Made by a program: the position numbers and the translations under genes. 64,000 nucleotides of DNA from Streptomyces sp. LX-29 (GTDB lineage Bacteria > Actinomycetota > Actinomycetes > Streptomycetales > Streptomycetaceae), in the NCBI RefSeq assembly GCF_029541745.1, contig NZ_CP089746.1, positions 7,201,559-7,265,558 on the forward strand, read 5' to 3'. Of the stretch, positions 25,257 to 33,669 are shown in pieces (position 1 is the first letter of the stretch; every line of letters begins with the position of its first letter). The notes beneath the pieces were generated by a model. That model was not told where the DNA came from, ran no database searches, and worked only from the letters and a program-made list of their open reading frames with translations.

Positions 25257-27137
25257 ATGCTGTCCGAGCGAGACGACGCCTTCCCGCTCTCCCTCGCGGC
25301 CATCGCCGACCTGATGGCCGAGGAGGAGGCGGAGCAGCGAGAGGTGCTCCACCTCACCGCCAACGAGACGGTGCTGTCCCCGCTGGCCCGGCGCGCCCTG
25401 GCGAGCCCCCTCGCCGAGCGCTATCTGCTGGAGCACCTGGACATGCGGGAGTCATCGCCCGCGCGCCTGAACAACCTGCTGCTGCGCGGCCTGGACCGGG
25501 TCAGCGCCATCGAGGCGTCGGCCACCGAGGTGTGCCGCCGGCTCTTCGGCGCCACCTTCGCGGAGTTCCGCTGCCTCTCCGGGCTGCACGCCATGCAGAC
25601 CACCTTCGCCGCGCTCTCCGAGCCCGGCGACACGGTCATGCGGGTGGCCACCAAGGACGGCGGACACTTCCTCACCGAACTGATCTGCCGCTCCTTCGGC
25701 CGGCGCAGCTGCACCTACGCGTTCCACGACGACCTCACGCTCGACCTCGACCGCACCCGGGAGGTCTTCGCGCGGGAGAAGCCGCGGCTGCTCTACGTCG
25801 ACGCGATGAACTACCTCTTCCCCTTCCCGCTCGCCGAACTGAAGGAGATCGCCGGCGAGGTGCCGCTGGTCTTCGACGCCTCCCACACGCTCGGGCTGAT
25901 CGCCGGCGGCCAGTTCCAGGACCCGCTCGCCGAAGGGGCCGACATTCTCCAGGCGAACACCCACAAGACCCTGTTCGGGCCGCAGAAGGGAATCATCCTG
26001 GGCTCCGACCGGAGCCTCATGGAGAATGTCGGCTACACCCTTTCCAGCGGAATGGTGAGCAGCCAGCACACCGCCTCCGCCCTCGCGCTCTTCGTGGCGC
26101 TCCATGAGATCTGGTACGACGGACGCGAATACGCCGCCCGCGTGGTGGAGAACGCCCGGGGGCTCGCCGGACTGCTGCACGACCGCGGAGTGCCCCTGGT
26201 GGCCGCGGACCGGGGGTTCACCGCCAACCACATGTTCTTCGTCGACACCCGAAGCGTCGGCAGCGGCCCGCTGATCCTGGACCGCCTGGTGCGGGCGAAC
26301 GTCTCCGCCAACCGGGTCGTCGCCTTCAACCACATCGACACCATCCGCTTCGGAGTGCAGGAGATCACCCGAAGGGGGTACGAGCGGGACGACCTGGTCC
26401 GCATCGCCGATCTGCTCGCCCCCCTGATCCTGGGGCAGGCCGAACCCGAGCGGATCCGCCCCCGGATCGCGGAGCTGGTACGGCGACCCCGCGCCCTGCG
26501 GTACACCGGGCGGACCGCCCCGGCCACCGAGCCGGCGCGCGCCTCGGTCACGGTGGCGCGTCCCACCGCCCCCGCCCGTCCGCGCTGGATCGGCATCGAG
26601 CTCCTGCCGGCCGGCGAACCGCCGCCCAAGGACGGCTGCGAACAGGCGCAGGAACTCGGGGCGCTGGCCGGCGCGTTCCCCCACCAGATCGACTCGGCCG
26701 GCAATGTGAGCTTCAGCGCCGACGACGGCCGGTTCTTCGTCTCGGCCAGCGGCTCGTACATCAAGAACCTCCTGCCCGAGGACTTCGTGGAGATCACCGG
26801 CCACGCCGGCTGGACCCTGCGCTGCCGGGGCGACGGGCACCCCTCCGCCGAGGCGTACCTGCACCATCTGCTGCGCGAGCGGGTCGGCGCCCGATACGTG
26901 GTGCACAACCACTGCATCCTCGGGCGGGACCTGGAACACGCCGACGAGCCCGGGGTGCTGGTCATCCCGCCGCAGGAGTACGGCAGCGTGGCGCTGGCCG
27001 AGGCCGTGGCGGGGGCCGCCGCGCACAGCCGGGTGATGTACGTACGTCGGCACGGCCTGGTCTTCTGGGCCCGGGAGTACGAGGAGTGCCGGGCGCTCGT
27101 GGAGGACCTCGCCCGCCGCACCGGGCGCCGCCGGTGA
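25257..27137 (+). CDS. 4-fluorothreonine transaldolase (PLP domain plus aldolase-like domain)
   Basis: 626 residues in two parts. Residues 1-415 are serine-hydroxymethyltransferase-like: LTANETVLSP (33-42), GGH at 134-136, FDASHTLG (206-213) and the PLP lysine Lys237 in NTHKTLFGP. Residues about 425-626 resemble a class II aldolase/adducin domain with HNHCILGRDLEH as probable metal site. This unusual fusion is the layout of the S. cattleya fluorothreonine transaldolase, which swaps acetaldehyde and fluoroacetaldehyde on threonine to make 4-fluorothreonine. GGAGGAG lies nine bases before the ATG. Being next to the fluorinase supports the call. A beta-hydroxy amino acid transaldolase for another aldehyde is the alternative. 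Confidence 0.9.
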   Translation: MLSERDDAFPLSLAAIADLMAEEEAEQREVLHLTANETVLSPLARRALASPLAERYLLEHLDMRESSPARLNNLLLRGLDRVSAIEASATEVCRRLFGATFAEFRCLSGLHAMQTTFAALSEPGDTVMRVATKDGGHFLTELICRSFGRRSCTYAFHDDLTLDLDRTREVFAREKPRLLYVDAMNYLFPFPLAELKEIAGEVPLVFDASHTLGLIAGGQFQDPLAEGADILQANTHKTLFGPQKGIILGSDRSLMENVGYTLSSGMVSSQHTASALALFVALHEIWYDGREYAARVVENARGLAGLLHDRGVPLVAADRGFTANHMFFVDTRSVGSGPLILDRLVRANVSANRVVAFNHIDTIRFGVQEITRRGYERDDLVRIADLLAPLILGQAEPERIRPRIAELVRRPRALRYTGRTAPATEPARASVTVARPTAPARPRWIGIELLPAGEPPPKDGCEQAQELGALAGAFPHQIDSAGNVSFSADDGRFFVSASGSYIKNLLPEDFVEITGHAGWTLRCRGDGHPSAEAYLHHLLRERVGARYVVHNHCILGRDLEHADEPGVLVIPPQEYGSVALAEAVAGAAAHSRVMYVRRHGLVFWAREYEECRALVEDLARRTGRRR

Positions 27138-27219
27138 ACTCCCGGGCTCCGTGACGCATATGCCGGTCCCCGCGCCGGGCGGGATAGGTTGACTACTCCG
27201 TACGAATACAGGAGCCGGC

Positions 27220-27789
27220 ATGGACAGACAGGCGACGGACGCGGCGAGCGGCGTAGGGGTGACCGTCGGCGCCCAGGTGCGTCGGCTGCGCGAGTTCCGT
27301 GGTCTGTCGGTGGCGGAGCTGGCACGGCTGTCCGGGGTGAGCCGGGCCACGCTCTCGCTGATCGAGTCCGGGCGGGGCAACCCCACCATCGAGACCGTCT
27401 CCGCCGTCGCCGTGGCGCTGCGCCTGCCGCTGGGGGACCTGCTGGTCGACCCGACCCCGCAGTCCCCGGTGCTGCGCCGCGGCACCGGCGCCCCCGAGGT
27501 GAGTAAGCAGGAGCTGCTGGACCGGGTGGGCGCCGGTGGACTGAGCGAGATCTGGCGGCTGCGCATCGCCCAGGCCGGACGGCGGATCGACAGCCCGCCG
27601 CACAGCCGGGGCACCATGGAGCGGATCCTGGTGCTGGGGGGCGCGCTGCGGCTCGGGCCGGTGGAGCGCCCGGTGGTGCTGGGCAGCGGCGACTTCGTCT
27701 TCTTCGCCGCCGACGTGCCGCACTTCTACGAGGCGGCCGAGGACGACGTGGACGCCGTGATCGTGATGACCTACCCGGCCGCTTCGTAG
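27220..27789 (+). CDS. XRE-cupin transcriptional regulator
   Basis: 189 residues: helix-turn-helix at about 18-72 (VAELARLSGVSRATLSLIES), then a cupin beta-barrel at about 110-185 with ERILVLGGALRLG and DFVFFAADVPHFYEA. The cupin His is retained in VPHFYE. XRE-cupin proteins sense small molecules, often amino acids or amines, and repress neighbours. GGAG lies five bases before the ATG. It directly follows the transaldolase gene on the same strand and could respond to fluorothreonine, threonine or an aldehyde (inference). Confidence 0.83.
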   Translation: MDRQATDAASGVGVTVGAQVRRLREFRGLSVAELARLSGVSRATLSLIESGRGNPTIETVSAVAVALRLPLGDLLVDPTPQSPVLRRGTGAPEVSKQELLDRVGAGGLSEIWRLRIAQAGRRIDSPPHSRGTMERILVLGGALRLGPVERPVVLGSGDFVFFAADVPHFYEAAEDDVDAVIVMTYPAAS

Positions 27790-27921
27790 CCCGGCCGACC
27801 AGGGGCCGTGCCGAGCCGGCACGCCGGCCCCGACCGGCCCCGGGTGACCCCGGTTGGTCCCGGCCGGCCCCGATCGGCCTCGGCTGCCTCCGCTTGCCTC
27901 GGCTGGCCCCGGCGGACCGGT

Positions 27922-28596
27922 CTATCCGACCGCGCCGTACCCCGTCTCATAGTCAACGGTCGGTGCCGCCGGCAGCGGGGGGACCATGCCGTGCTCCATC
28001 GCCTTGCGCACCGCCTCGGTGCGGCAGGCCGCGTCCAGCTTCGCGTAGACATTGGACAGATGACGCTTCACCGTGCCCTCGGTGATCAGCAGCTCGTCGG
28101 CGATCTGGGAGTTGCGCAGCCCCCGGGCGACCAGCACGACGATCTCCAGTTCGCGGTGGGTGAGCACGGTCGGCCGCGGCGCCCGCAGTTCGGCCAGGGT
28201 GCGCTGGGAGACGGAGAGCACCACCCGGTCCCGGCCGCGCACCACCCCGCGGATGGTGCCGCCCAACTCCTCCGGGGTGGTGCACTGGGGGATGGCCGCC
28301 CTGGCGCCGGCGGCCAGCACGCGCCTGACCGCCTGCGGGTCGTCCTGCGCCAACAGCGCCACCAGGCACGCGTACGGCGCGGCCGCCCGCAGGTGCGTCA
28401 GATCGGCGACGTGCGCCGCGGCCGGCGTGTCCACCCCGACCAGGACGACATCGGGCCGACGGCGGCCGAGTCGCGCCCGCGCCTCGGAGACCGTCGACCA
28501 CTCTGCGACGATCTCGAAGGCGGCCTCGGCGGAGAGGACGTGCGCCAGCCCCGCGCGGTAGAAGACGTTGCCGGCCATCACCGCCACGCGGATCAC
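27922..28596 (-). CDS. LuxR-type regulator with degenerate receiver domain
   Basis: 224 residues with a NarL-like layout: receiver fold (1-120) and LuxR helix-turn-helix (LTHRELEIVVLVARGLRNSQ, IADELLITEGTVKRHLSNVY). The receiver is atypical: the acidic pair is missing (VIRVAVMAGNVFY), and the phospho-acceptor Asp is Gly (PDVVLVGVD). It is unlikely to be controlled by phosphorylation. The GTG start is uncertain: an ATG at 28743 with GGAGG nine bases ahead would add 49 Pro/Arg/Ala residues but overlaps the antiporter gene by 134 bases. It lies just after the antiporter and resembles LuxR regulators known in fluorinase loci (FlG type). Confidence 0.8.
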   Translation of the reverse strand: MIRVAVMAGNVFYRAGLAHVLSAEAAFEIVAEWSTVSEARARLGRRRPDVVLVGVDTPAAAHVADLTHLRAAAPYACLVALLAQDDPQAVRRVLAAGARAAIPQCTTPEELGGTIRGVVRGRDRVVLSVSQRTLAELRAPRPTVLTHRELEIVVLVARGLRNSQIADELLITEGTVKRHLSNVYAKLDAACRTEAVRKAMEHGMVPPLPAAPTVDYETGYGAVG

Positions 28597-28609
28597 CGGA
28601 CGCGGAACG

Positions 28610-30046
28610 TCAGGCGGTCGTGCCCCGCGCCGCGCTGTCCGCCGCGTCGTCCGCGTCACCGGCGCGGCCGCGGCCCTCGGCCGCGTCGGGCCCGGCGGCC
28701 CGGTCGGAGCCGTCGCCTCCGTGGGATCCATCGCTTCCGTCATGGGGTGGAGCCTCCAGGCTGGGGGACAGGAGGGGGCGTTCCAGGGCGACCGTCCGGC
28801 CCAGCCACACCCCGGCGATCTGCGAGGTCACGATGGACAGCACCACCAGCGAGGTGAAGAACTCCTCGCTGATGATGCCCGCTCCGAAGGTGACGGAGGC
28901 CAGGATGATGCCGGGGCCGCCGCGGGCGTTCATCGCGACGGCGAGGTTTCCGGCCGCGGGGGCGCTCTGGCCGGCCAGCCGAGCGCCGAGCCACACACTG
29001 GTGAACTTCACCGCGCAGGCGAGCGCGAGGAACCACAGGAAGAACACCGGGTCGAAATGGCGGACGAGATCCAGTTTCAACCCGACGACCGCGAAATACA
29101 CCGGAATGAAGAAGGCGAGCGACACGTTCTGCAGCGTCTCCCGGGAGGCCGCGGTGCGCCGCACCCCGGCGCCGCACATTCCCGCCGTCAGGGCGCCGAA
29201 CATCGGGTCGATGCCCAGGCTCATACAGGCCAGGCACAGCCCGAAAAGGAAGACCAGAAGAAAGGCGGTGGGGCTGCGCCGGGCGAGGACGTTCCAGCGC
29301 GCGGAGGCCGCCACGGTGAAGACCCGCTTACCGCGCCAGAGGAGGAGCACCAGGAAGACCAGCGGGGCCACGCTGAAGTAGACCACGGCCCACGGAAGTG
29401 ACTCCTCGCCGATCATTCCGCCGATTCCATAGGTGTCGCCGGACTGCGCCTGGGCGATTCCCAGCACCACGGCGAGAATCACATAGAGCACGACGTCCTC
29501 CAGCACGGCGACCGCCAACACCACGCGGGAGAAAGCGGTTCCCAGAATGCCGAGATCGAGCATGATCCGGGAGATGACCGGCACGCTGGTCACGGCGATG
29601 GCCATGCCGAAGATCAGCACCAGGGTGCCGCGCGAGCCGTTGTCGCCGGAGAGGCCGCCCAACGTGAAGGCGTAGCCGATGGCCAGCCCCGCGCCGAAGG
29701 GCAGCACCAGGCCGGAGACGGCCACGGCGGCGATGGTGCGGCGCTCCGGTCCGGTCGCCCGACCGCGCAGCTCGGCGCCGGTCAGATAGACCAGCAACAA
29801 CAGCCCCAGGTGGTAGAAGACCCCCAGCGCATGGGCGCTGGGACCGTCTTTCGGAATCAACCATTCCTGCGCATCGGGAGCGATCGCGCCCAACACCGTC
29901 GGCCCCAGGAGCAATCCGCCGACGATTTCCCCGATGACCGGAGGCTGCCGCACGACCTTGAACGCGTAGGCGCCGCAATGCGCGACGATCACCAGCAGTA
30001 CGAGGGAGATCAGCACATGCGCGACTTCGACGGTACGCAAGGACAC
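28610..30046 (-). CDS. flH: CPA2-type Na+/H+ antiporter
   Basis: 478 residues, about 12-13 membrane segments, then a 50-residue hydrophilic Gly/Asp/Ala tail. Family features: QPPVIGEIVGGLLLGPTVLG in the first segments, AVTSVPVISRIMLDLG and the ion-site VAVLEDVVLYVI. CPA2 antiporters exchange protons for Na+ or K+. An antiporter (FlH) is a constant member of known fluorinase clusters, where coupling to fluoride or pH homeostasis has been proposed. GTG 30046 with GGAGGTG six bases ahead decides the start, against 83 additional Arg-rich codons upstream. Divergent from apt. The symbol is by analogy. Confidence 0.82.
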   Translation of the reverse strand: MSLRTVEVAHVLISLVLLVIVAHCGAYAFKVVRQPPVIGEIVGGLLLGPTVLGAIAPDAQEWLIPKDGPSAHALGVFYHLGLLLLVYLTGAELRGRATGPERRTIAAVAVSGLVLPFGAGLAIGYAFTLGGLSGDNGSRGTLVLIFGMAIAVTSVPVISRIMLDLGILGTAFSRVVLAVAVLEDVVLYVILAVVLGIAQAQSGDTYGIGGMIGEESLPWAVVYFSVAPLVFLVLLLWRGKRVFTVAASARWNVLARRSPTAFLLVFLFGLCLACMSLGIDPMFGALTAGMCGAGVRRTAASRETLQNVSLAFFIPVYFAVVGLKLDLVRHFDPVFFLWFLALACAVKFTSVWLGARLAGQSAPAAGNLAVAMNARGGPGIILASVTFGAGIISEEFFTSLVVLSIVTSQIAGVWLGRTVALERPLLSPSLEAPPHDGSDGSHGGDGSDRAAGPDAAEGRGRAGDADDAADSAARGTTA

Positions 30047-30412
30047 CGGGCACCTCCGCCGTCGTTGAGTGGATTGGCCGCCAGCGGAGTTCCTACCGGT
30101 GACGGCGGCGGGGCGTCCATGAATCCGGGGCGAATATCCACCCTTTCCACCGTCGGTTCCGCCGTGAGAACTCATCCTTCCGACGGAGCGGCGGCCCACT
30201 GCCCTCCGGGGACGGAGGTGGCAATCAGCTGCCAGAGGGATGGTGCGCGGCGAACCGCTTCGGCACAATCGCGGGAACGCCTCAGCGGTGGGCACGCCGA
30301 TATCTCCGCGCGGCCTCCACGGCCACCGATCGACACCCGCGGCACCGGCTCACACCCGCCCGCCACCCGCTGCGGCTCACGGGGACCCACATCACTTCCG
30401 GGGGGCGACACC
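30047..30412. other. Divergent intergenic region between antiporter and apt
   Basis: 366 bases with both promoters presumably inside. GC content is lower in places (around 30150-30180), but no convincing -35/-10 pair, operator repeat or small gene was found. Confidence 0.5.
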
Positions 30413-30958
30413 ATGGACGGGATCGGCATGGATGTCACGGCGAGACTGCGCGGGAAGATCCGGGAGGTCGCCGACCGACGGCGCGCCGGTGGCGTCGTGC
30501 GGGACATCACCCCGCTGCTCGCCGACGCGCGGCTCTTCGGGACGCTCGTCGAGACCATGGCGGACCCCTACTGGGGGATGGTCGACGTGGTGGTGGGCAT
30601 CGAGGCGCGTGGCTTCATCCTCGGGGCCCCGCTGGCCGACCGGCTCGGCGCCGGCTTCGTCCCGATCCGCTGGGCGGGGAAGCTGCCGGGAGCGACGCTG
30701 GTCGAGGACGGGGAACCGGGGCCCGGCGGGACGCCGTTGGAGATCCGTGGCGACGTCCTCACCCCGGGGCAGCAGGTGCTCGTCGTCGACGACGTGTTCG
30801 CCACCGGCCGGACCGCGGCGGCCGCGACGGCACTGGTCCGCCGGGCGGGCGGCACGGTGGCCGGCTTCACCGCGCTGCTCGACCTCGGACTGCCCGGCGC
30901 CCTGGACCGCCTGGCGGGAGTGGAGTCCCGCTTCGTCCTGACGGCCGGACCGCGCTGA
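30413..30958 (+). CDS. apt: Adenine phosphoribosyltransferase
   Basis: 181 residues, usual Apt length. The opening RLRGKIREVADRRRAGGVVR and DITPLLADARLF match the Apt family, as does GIEARGFILGAPLADRLGAG. The PRPP-binding motif is VLVVDDVFATGRTAAAA. The enzyme makes AMP from adenine and PRPP. Beside a fluorinase and FlB-type phosphorylase, which release one adenine per fluorine fixed, a dedicated Apt would recycle adenine toward ATP and SAM (inference). ATG 30413 follows CGGGGGG; a second ATG 15 bases on is possible. It differs from typical housekeeping apt contexts next to relA/secD. Confidence 0.85.
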   Translation: MDGIGMDVTARLRGKIREVADRRRAGGVVRDITPLLADARLFGTLVETMADPYWGMVDVVVGIEARGFILGAPLADRLGAGFVPIRWAGKLPGATLVEDGEPGPGGTPLEIRGDVLTPGQQVLVVDDVFATGRTAAAATALVRRAGGTVAGFTALLDLGLPGALDRLAGVESRFVLTAGPR

Positions 30959-31027
30959 CCCACCGGGCGTCGGTCGACCCGACGCCGTGCCCCGGAGGCG
31001 CGGGGTGGGGCGGCGCCCCGGCGCCGG

Positions 31028-31702
31028 TCACCGGGCGGCTCGTGGTGGCACGCTGATCAGCCCGGCGCCGTATGCCTTCGCCACCGCCTGAGAGCGGTTG
31101 CGCAGACCCAGTTTGGCCAGCAGCCGGGAGACATGGGACTTCACGGTGGCCTCGCCGAGCGAGAGACAGCGGGCGATCTCCCCGTTGGACAGCCCGGCGG
31201 CCATCAGCCGCAGTACCTCGAACTCACGGGCCGTCAGGTCGCCGAACCGGTCCGACCTGGTGGGCGCGTCCACCGTGCACAGGAGCGCCCACGGTTCCAG
31301 GCTGGCCACCACGCCCGGTGGCAGTACGGCGTAGCCGGCCGCGACCGTGCGGGCCGCGGCCACCAGCTGCCAGGGCGGATCGCTCTTGGCCAAAAACGCG
31401 CGGGCACCGGCCAACAGACCGCGCAGCGCCTGGGAGGAGTCGAAGGTCTGCGCGATGAAGACCACCCCGACCGGGTCCGCCGCGGTGCCGCGGGTCAGCA
31501 GCCGGGCCAGCTGGAGGCCGTCGACGTGCGGCGGGTCGAGTTCGGCGAAGACGACGTCGGGACCGAGCCGCTGGGCGACCTCCACGGCCTCGGCCGCGCC
31601 GTCCACCTCGGCGATGACCGTGATGTCCGGCTCGTCTTCCAGAATCTTTCGCAGCCCGCTGCGGATCAGCAGGTTGTGTCCGCACAAGAGGATCCTTATC
31701 AA
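31028..31702 (-). CDS. LuxR-type regulator with phosphomimetic-like receiver
   Basis: 224 residues, the same length as the LuxR regulator across the antiporter. Receiver fold LIRILLCGHNLLIRSGLRKI, then a LuxR domain LTAREFEVLRLMAAGLSNGE and IARCLSLGEATVKSHVSRLL. The acidic pair is replaced by Gly-His, and the acceptor position reads PDVVFAELDPP, Glu instead of Asp. This suggests a receiver locked in one state. The TTG at 31702 has AGGAGGA seven bases ahead and fits the receiver start; a longer frame upstream lacks homology. Probably a paralogue of the 27922-28596 gene; together they may control the fluorine locus. Confidence 0.78.
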   Translation of the reverse strand: MIRILLCGHNLLIRSGLRKILEDEPDITVIAEVDGAAEAVEVAQRLGPDVVFAELDPPHVDGLQLARLLTRGTAADPVGVVFIAQTFDSSQALRGLLAGARAFLAKSDPPWQLVAAARTVAAGYAVLPPGVVASLEPWALLCTVDAPTRSDRFGDLTAREFEVLRLMAAGLSNGEIARCLSLGEATVKSHVSRLLAKLGLRNRSQAVAKAYGAGLISVPPRAAR

Positions 31703-32056
31703 GGCCGCTCCTCCTACGTCGCCGTGCAGCCGAGCCGTCGTCGCGCGACAAGCCGGGGCCGGCTGCGTTTTCCCCGCTGGATGGGAAAGCTGGTCCAAGC
31801 ACGTACCGTCGGCAACTTCCATTCGGGACACTTTTGTCCACTGACAGGTGTGGTGCCTGAGTCGCCGGGAATCTGACGGTCGGTGATGTGGCCAGCGTCA
31901 CGGAAGTGACTGAGTGCCTCGACGGTGTCTCGACAGAAAAGCTCAAGACTACCCAACCCGGGCCTTGTCTATGCCCTGTTGGCCCAAAGAACGCCTCACC
32001 AGCGCGAATAATGGCCGGGTCTCCCCTCTCGGGAGCGAGGCTGGCACGATGGTGCC
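31703..32056. other. Divergent intergenic region
   Basis: 354 bases between the LuxR-type gene and the His-rich membrane protein gene. The GTCACGGAAGTGAC palindrome-like stretch around 31896-31909 (arms GTCAC/GTGAC) is the only structured element seen; it could be an operator. No gene supported. Confidence 0.45.
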
Positions 32057-32728
32057 ATGACCATGAGGACGGCGCTCCGCGCCATACGTGCCGCGATCTT
32101 CGCGGCCGTGTGCACGCTGACCGCCGCCCTGGGGCATGTCCTCGCCTCCGGCGCCTCCGTGTCCTGGTTCTCGTTGGCAAGCGCTTTCCTCGTCACGGCC
32201 GTCGCCGCCTGGTGGCTGGCCGGCCGTGAGCGCGGCGTGCTCATGGTGACGGGGGCCACGGTGGCCGCCCAGATGGGCCTGCACTTCCTCTTCCGACTGC
32301 TCCAGCCGGAGGAGGAGACCGGCGCTCCGGTCCCAGCCCATGCGCACCACCATCACCAGGCCGCCCAGGCGGCGCACGGCGCGCACCACGTCCACGCCGG
32401 TACCGGCATTCCGCCGGACGCCTTCGGTCTCTCGGCGCTGTGCCAGTGCCACTGCGCCGTCGGCATGCTGCTGCTCCACGCCCTGGCCGCGCTGGTGTGC
32501 GGACTGTGGCTGTGGCGCGGCGAGGCCGCGGCCTTCCGGCTCGGCCGCTGTCTGTTCGCGGCCGTCTTCGTCCCCCTTCGCCTCGTCCTGCTGGCGGTGG
32601 CCGGGGCGCCCAGCCGTCGCTTCCGTGCCTTCGCCATGGGTGCGCGCCCGGTGCGTCGACTGCGCGGGGCGCTCCTGCAACACGCCCTCTCCCGTCGGGG
32701 ACCGCCCGCCTTCGTCGCCTTCTGCTGA
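32057..32728 (+). CDS. His-rich multi-pass membrane protein
   Basis: 223 residues with four hydrophobic segments. Between segments three and four is a cytosolic or external loop with AHAHHHHQAAQAAHGAHHVH, followed by LCQCHCAVGML at the start of the last segment. The combination of clustered His and the CQCHC motif suggests soft-metal (copper or zinc) binding. A short basic tail follows. An ECF sigma factor lies 240 bases downstream. The family is known in Streptomyces next to copper-related genes; the function is not established. Confidence 0.7.
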   Translation: MTMRTALRAIRAAIFAAVCTLTAALGHVLASGASVSWFSLASAFLVTAVAAWWLAGRERGVLMVTGATVAAQMGLHFLFRLLQPEEETGAPVPAHAHHHHQAAQAAHGAHHVHAGTGIPPDAFGLSALCQCHCAVGMLLLHALAALVCGLWLWRGEAAAFRLGRCLFAAVFVPLRLVLLAVAGAPSRRFRAFAMGARPVRRLRGALLQHALSRRGPPAFVAFC

Positions 32729-32969
32729 ACCGCCCGTCGACCTCGTCCGCGCCGCACCGCGCGGCGCCGTCGACGCGCGGAGTACCGGCGTACCCGCCCG
32801 CCGCCGTCACCGGCGGTCCGCGCGCGCCGGGTGTTCGTTGCGTGGCTGACTCCGCGGCCGACTTCGTCCTGCCCGCCCGGCGCGGGCAGGGGGCCTCGCG
32901 GAGCACCCACCTTCCCCAGCCGGGTCGTGCCCGCTGATGCCGACCCGCGGCACCGAAGGACGATTTGTC

Positions 32970-33587
32970 ATGCTTGATGCCCCGTATGCGGTCCCCTCCG
33001 TACCGGCGGACTCTCCCTACGACGACGAGGTGACCGCCTGGGCACTGGCCGCCCGGGACGGCAGCCCCTTCGCCGTGGAACGCCTCGTGCGCGCCACATA
33101 CGATGATGTCTGGCGGTTCGTCACCCGACTCGTCGGTGAGGTGAACGGCGCCGACGACCTGACTCAGGAGACCTTCCTGCGGGCGCTGAAGAGCCTGCCG
33201 GGGTTCGCCGGGCGCTCCAGCGCGCGCACCTGGCTGCTCTCGATCGCCCGCCGGGTGGTCGTGGACCGCTACCGTTCGGCGGCGGCCCGGCCGCGGGTCG
33301 CCGACGTCGCGGACTGGCAGACGGCCGCCGAGGGGACGCAGCCGGCCGGGCTGCCCGGCTTCGAGGAGGGGGTGGCCCTGCTGGAACTGCTGGACGCGCT
33401 GCAGAGCCCGCGCCGGGAGGCGTTCGTCCTCACCCAACTGCTCGGCCTGCCCTACGCGGAGGCGGCGTCCGCCGCGGGGTGCCCGATCGGCACGGTGCGG
33501 TCCCGCGTGGCCCGTGCCCGCGAGGACCTGACCACCCTGTTGCGCTCCGCGGAGCGCGGCGAGGACCCGCTGGCGATGGCCGCCTGA
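32970..33587 (+). CDS. ECF sigma factor
   Basis: 205 residues. Region 2 (FVTRLVGEVNGADDLTQETF and LRALKSLPGFAGRSSARTWL) and region 4 (VLTQLLGLPYAEAASAAGCP with IGTVRSRVARAREDL) are clear. No C-terminal extension. ATG 32970 is preferred, with AAGGA about ten bases ahead, over the ATG at 32937 which has none. No anti-sigma factor is adjacent; the His-rich membrane protein upstream could be a metal-responsive partner (inference). Confidence 0.88.
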   Translation: MLDAPYAVPSVPADSPYDDEVTAWALAARDGSPFAVERLVRATYDDVWRFVTRLVGEVNGADDLTQETFLRALKSLPGFAGRSSARTWLLSIARRVVVDRYRSAAARPRVADVADWQTAAEGTQPAGLPGFEEGVALLELLDALQSPRREAFVLTQLLGLPYAEAASAAGCPIGTVRSRVARAREDLTTLLRSAERGEDPLAMAA

Positions 33588-33669
33588 GCGGCCCTCCGCC
33601 CGCCGGGCGATCGGTGCCCGGTACATACTCAGCACGCTGTGAATTCATGTGAACAGGCAGGAGACTGAC

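Noticed and set aside
27790..27921. Possible terminator or repeat between the XRE-cupin and LuxR genes
   Set aside because: Only low-complexity CCGGCC/CCTCGG-like sequence; no clear stem or constant period.
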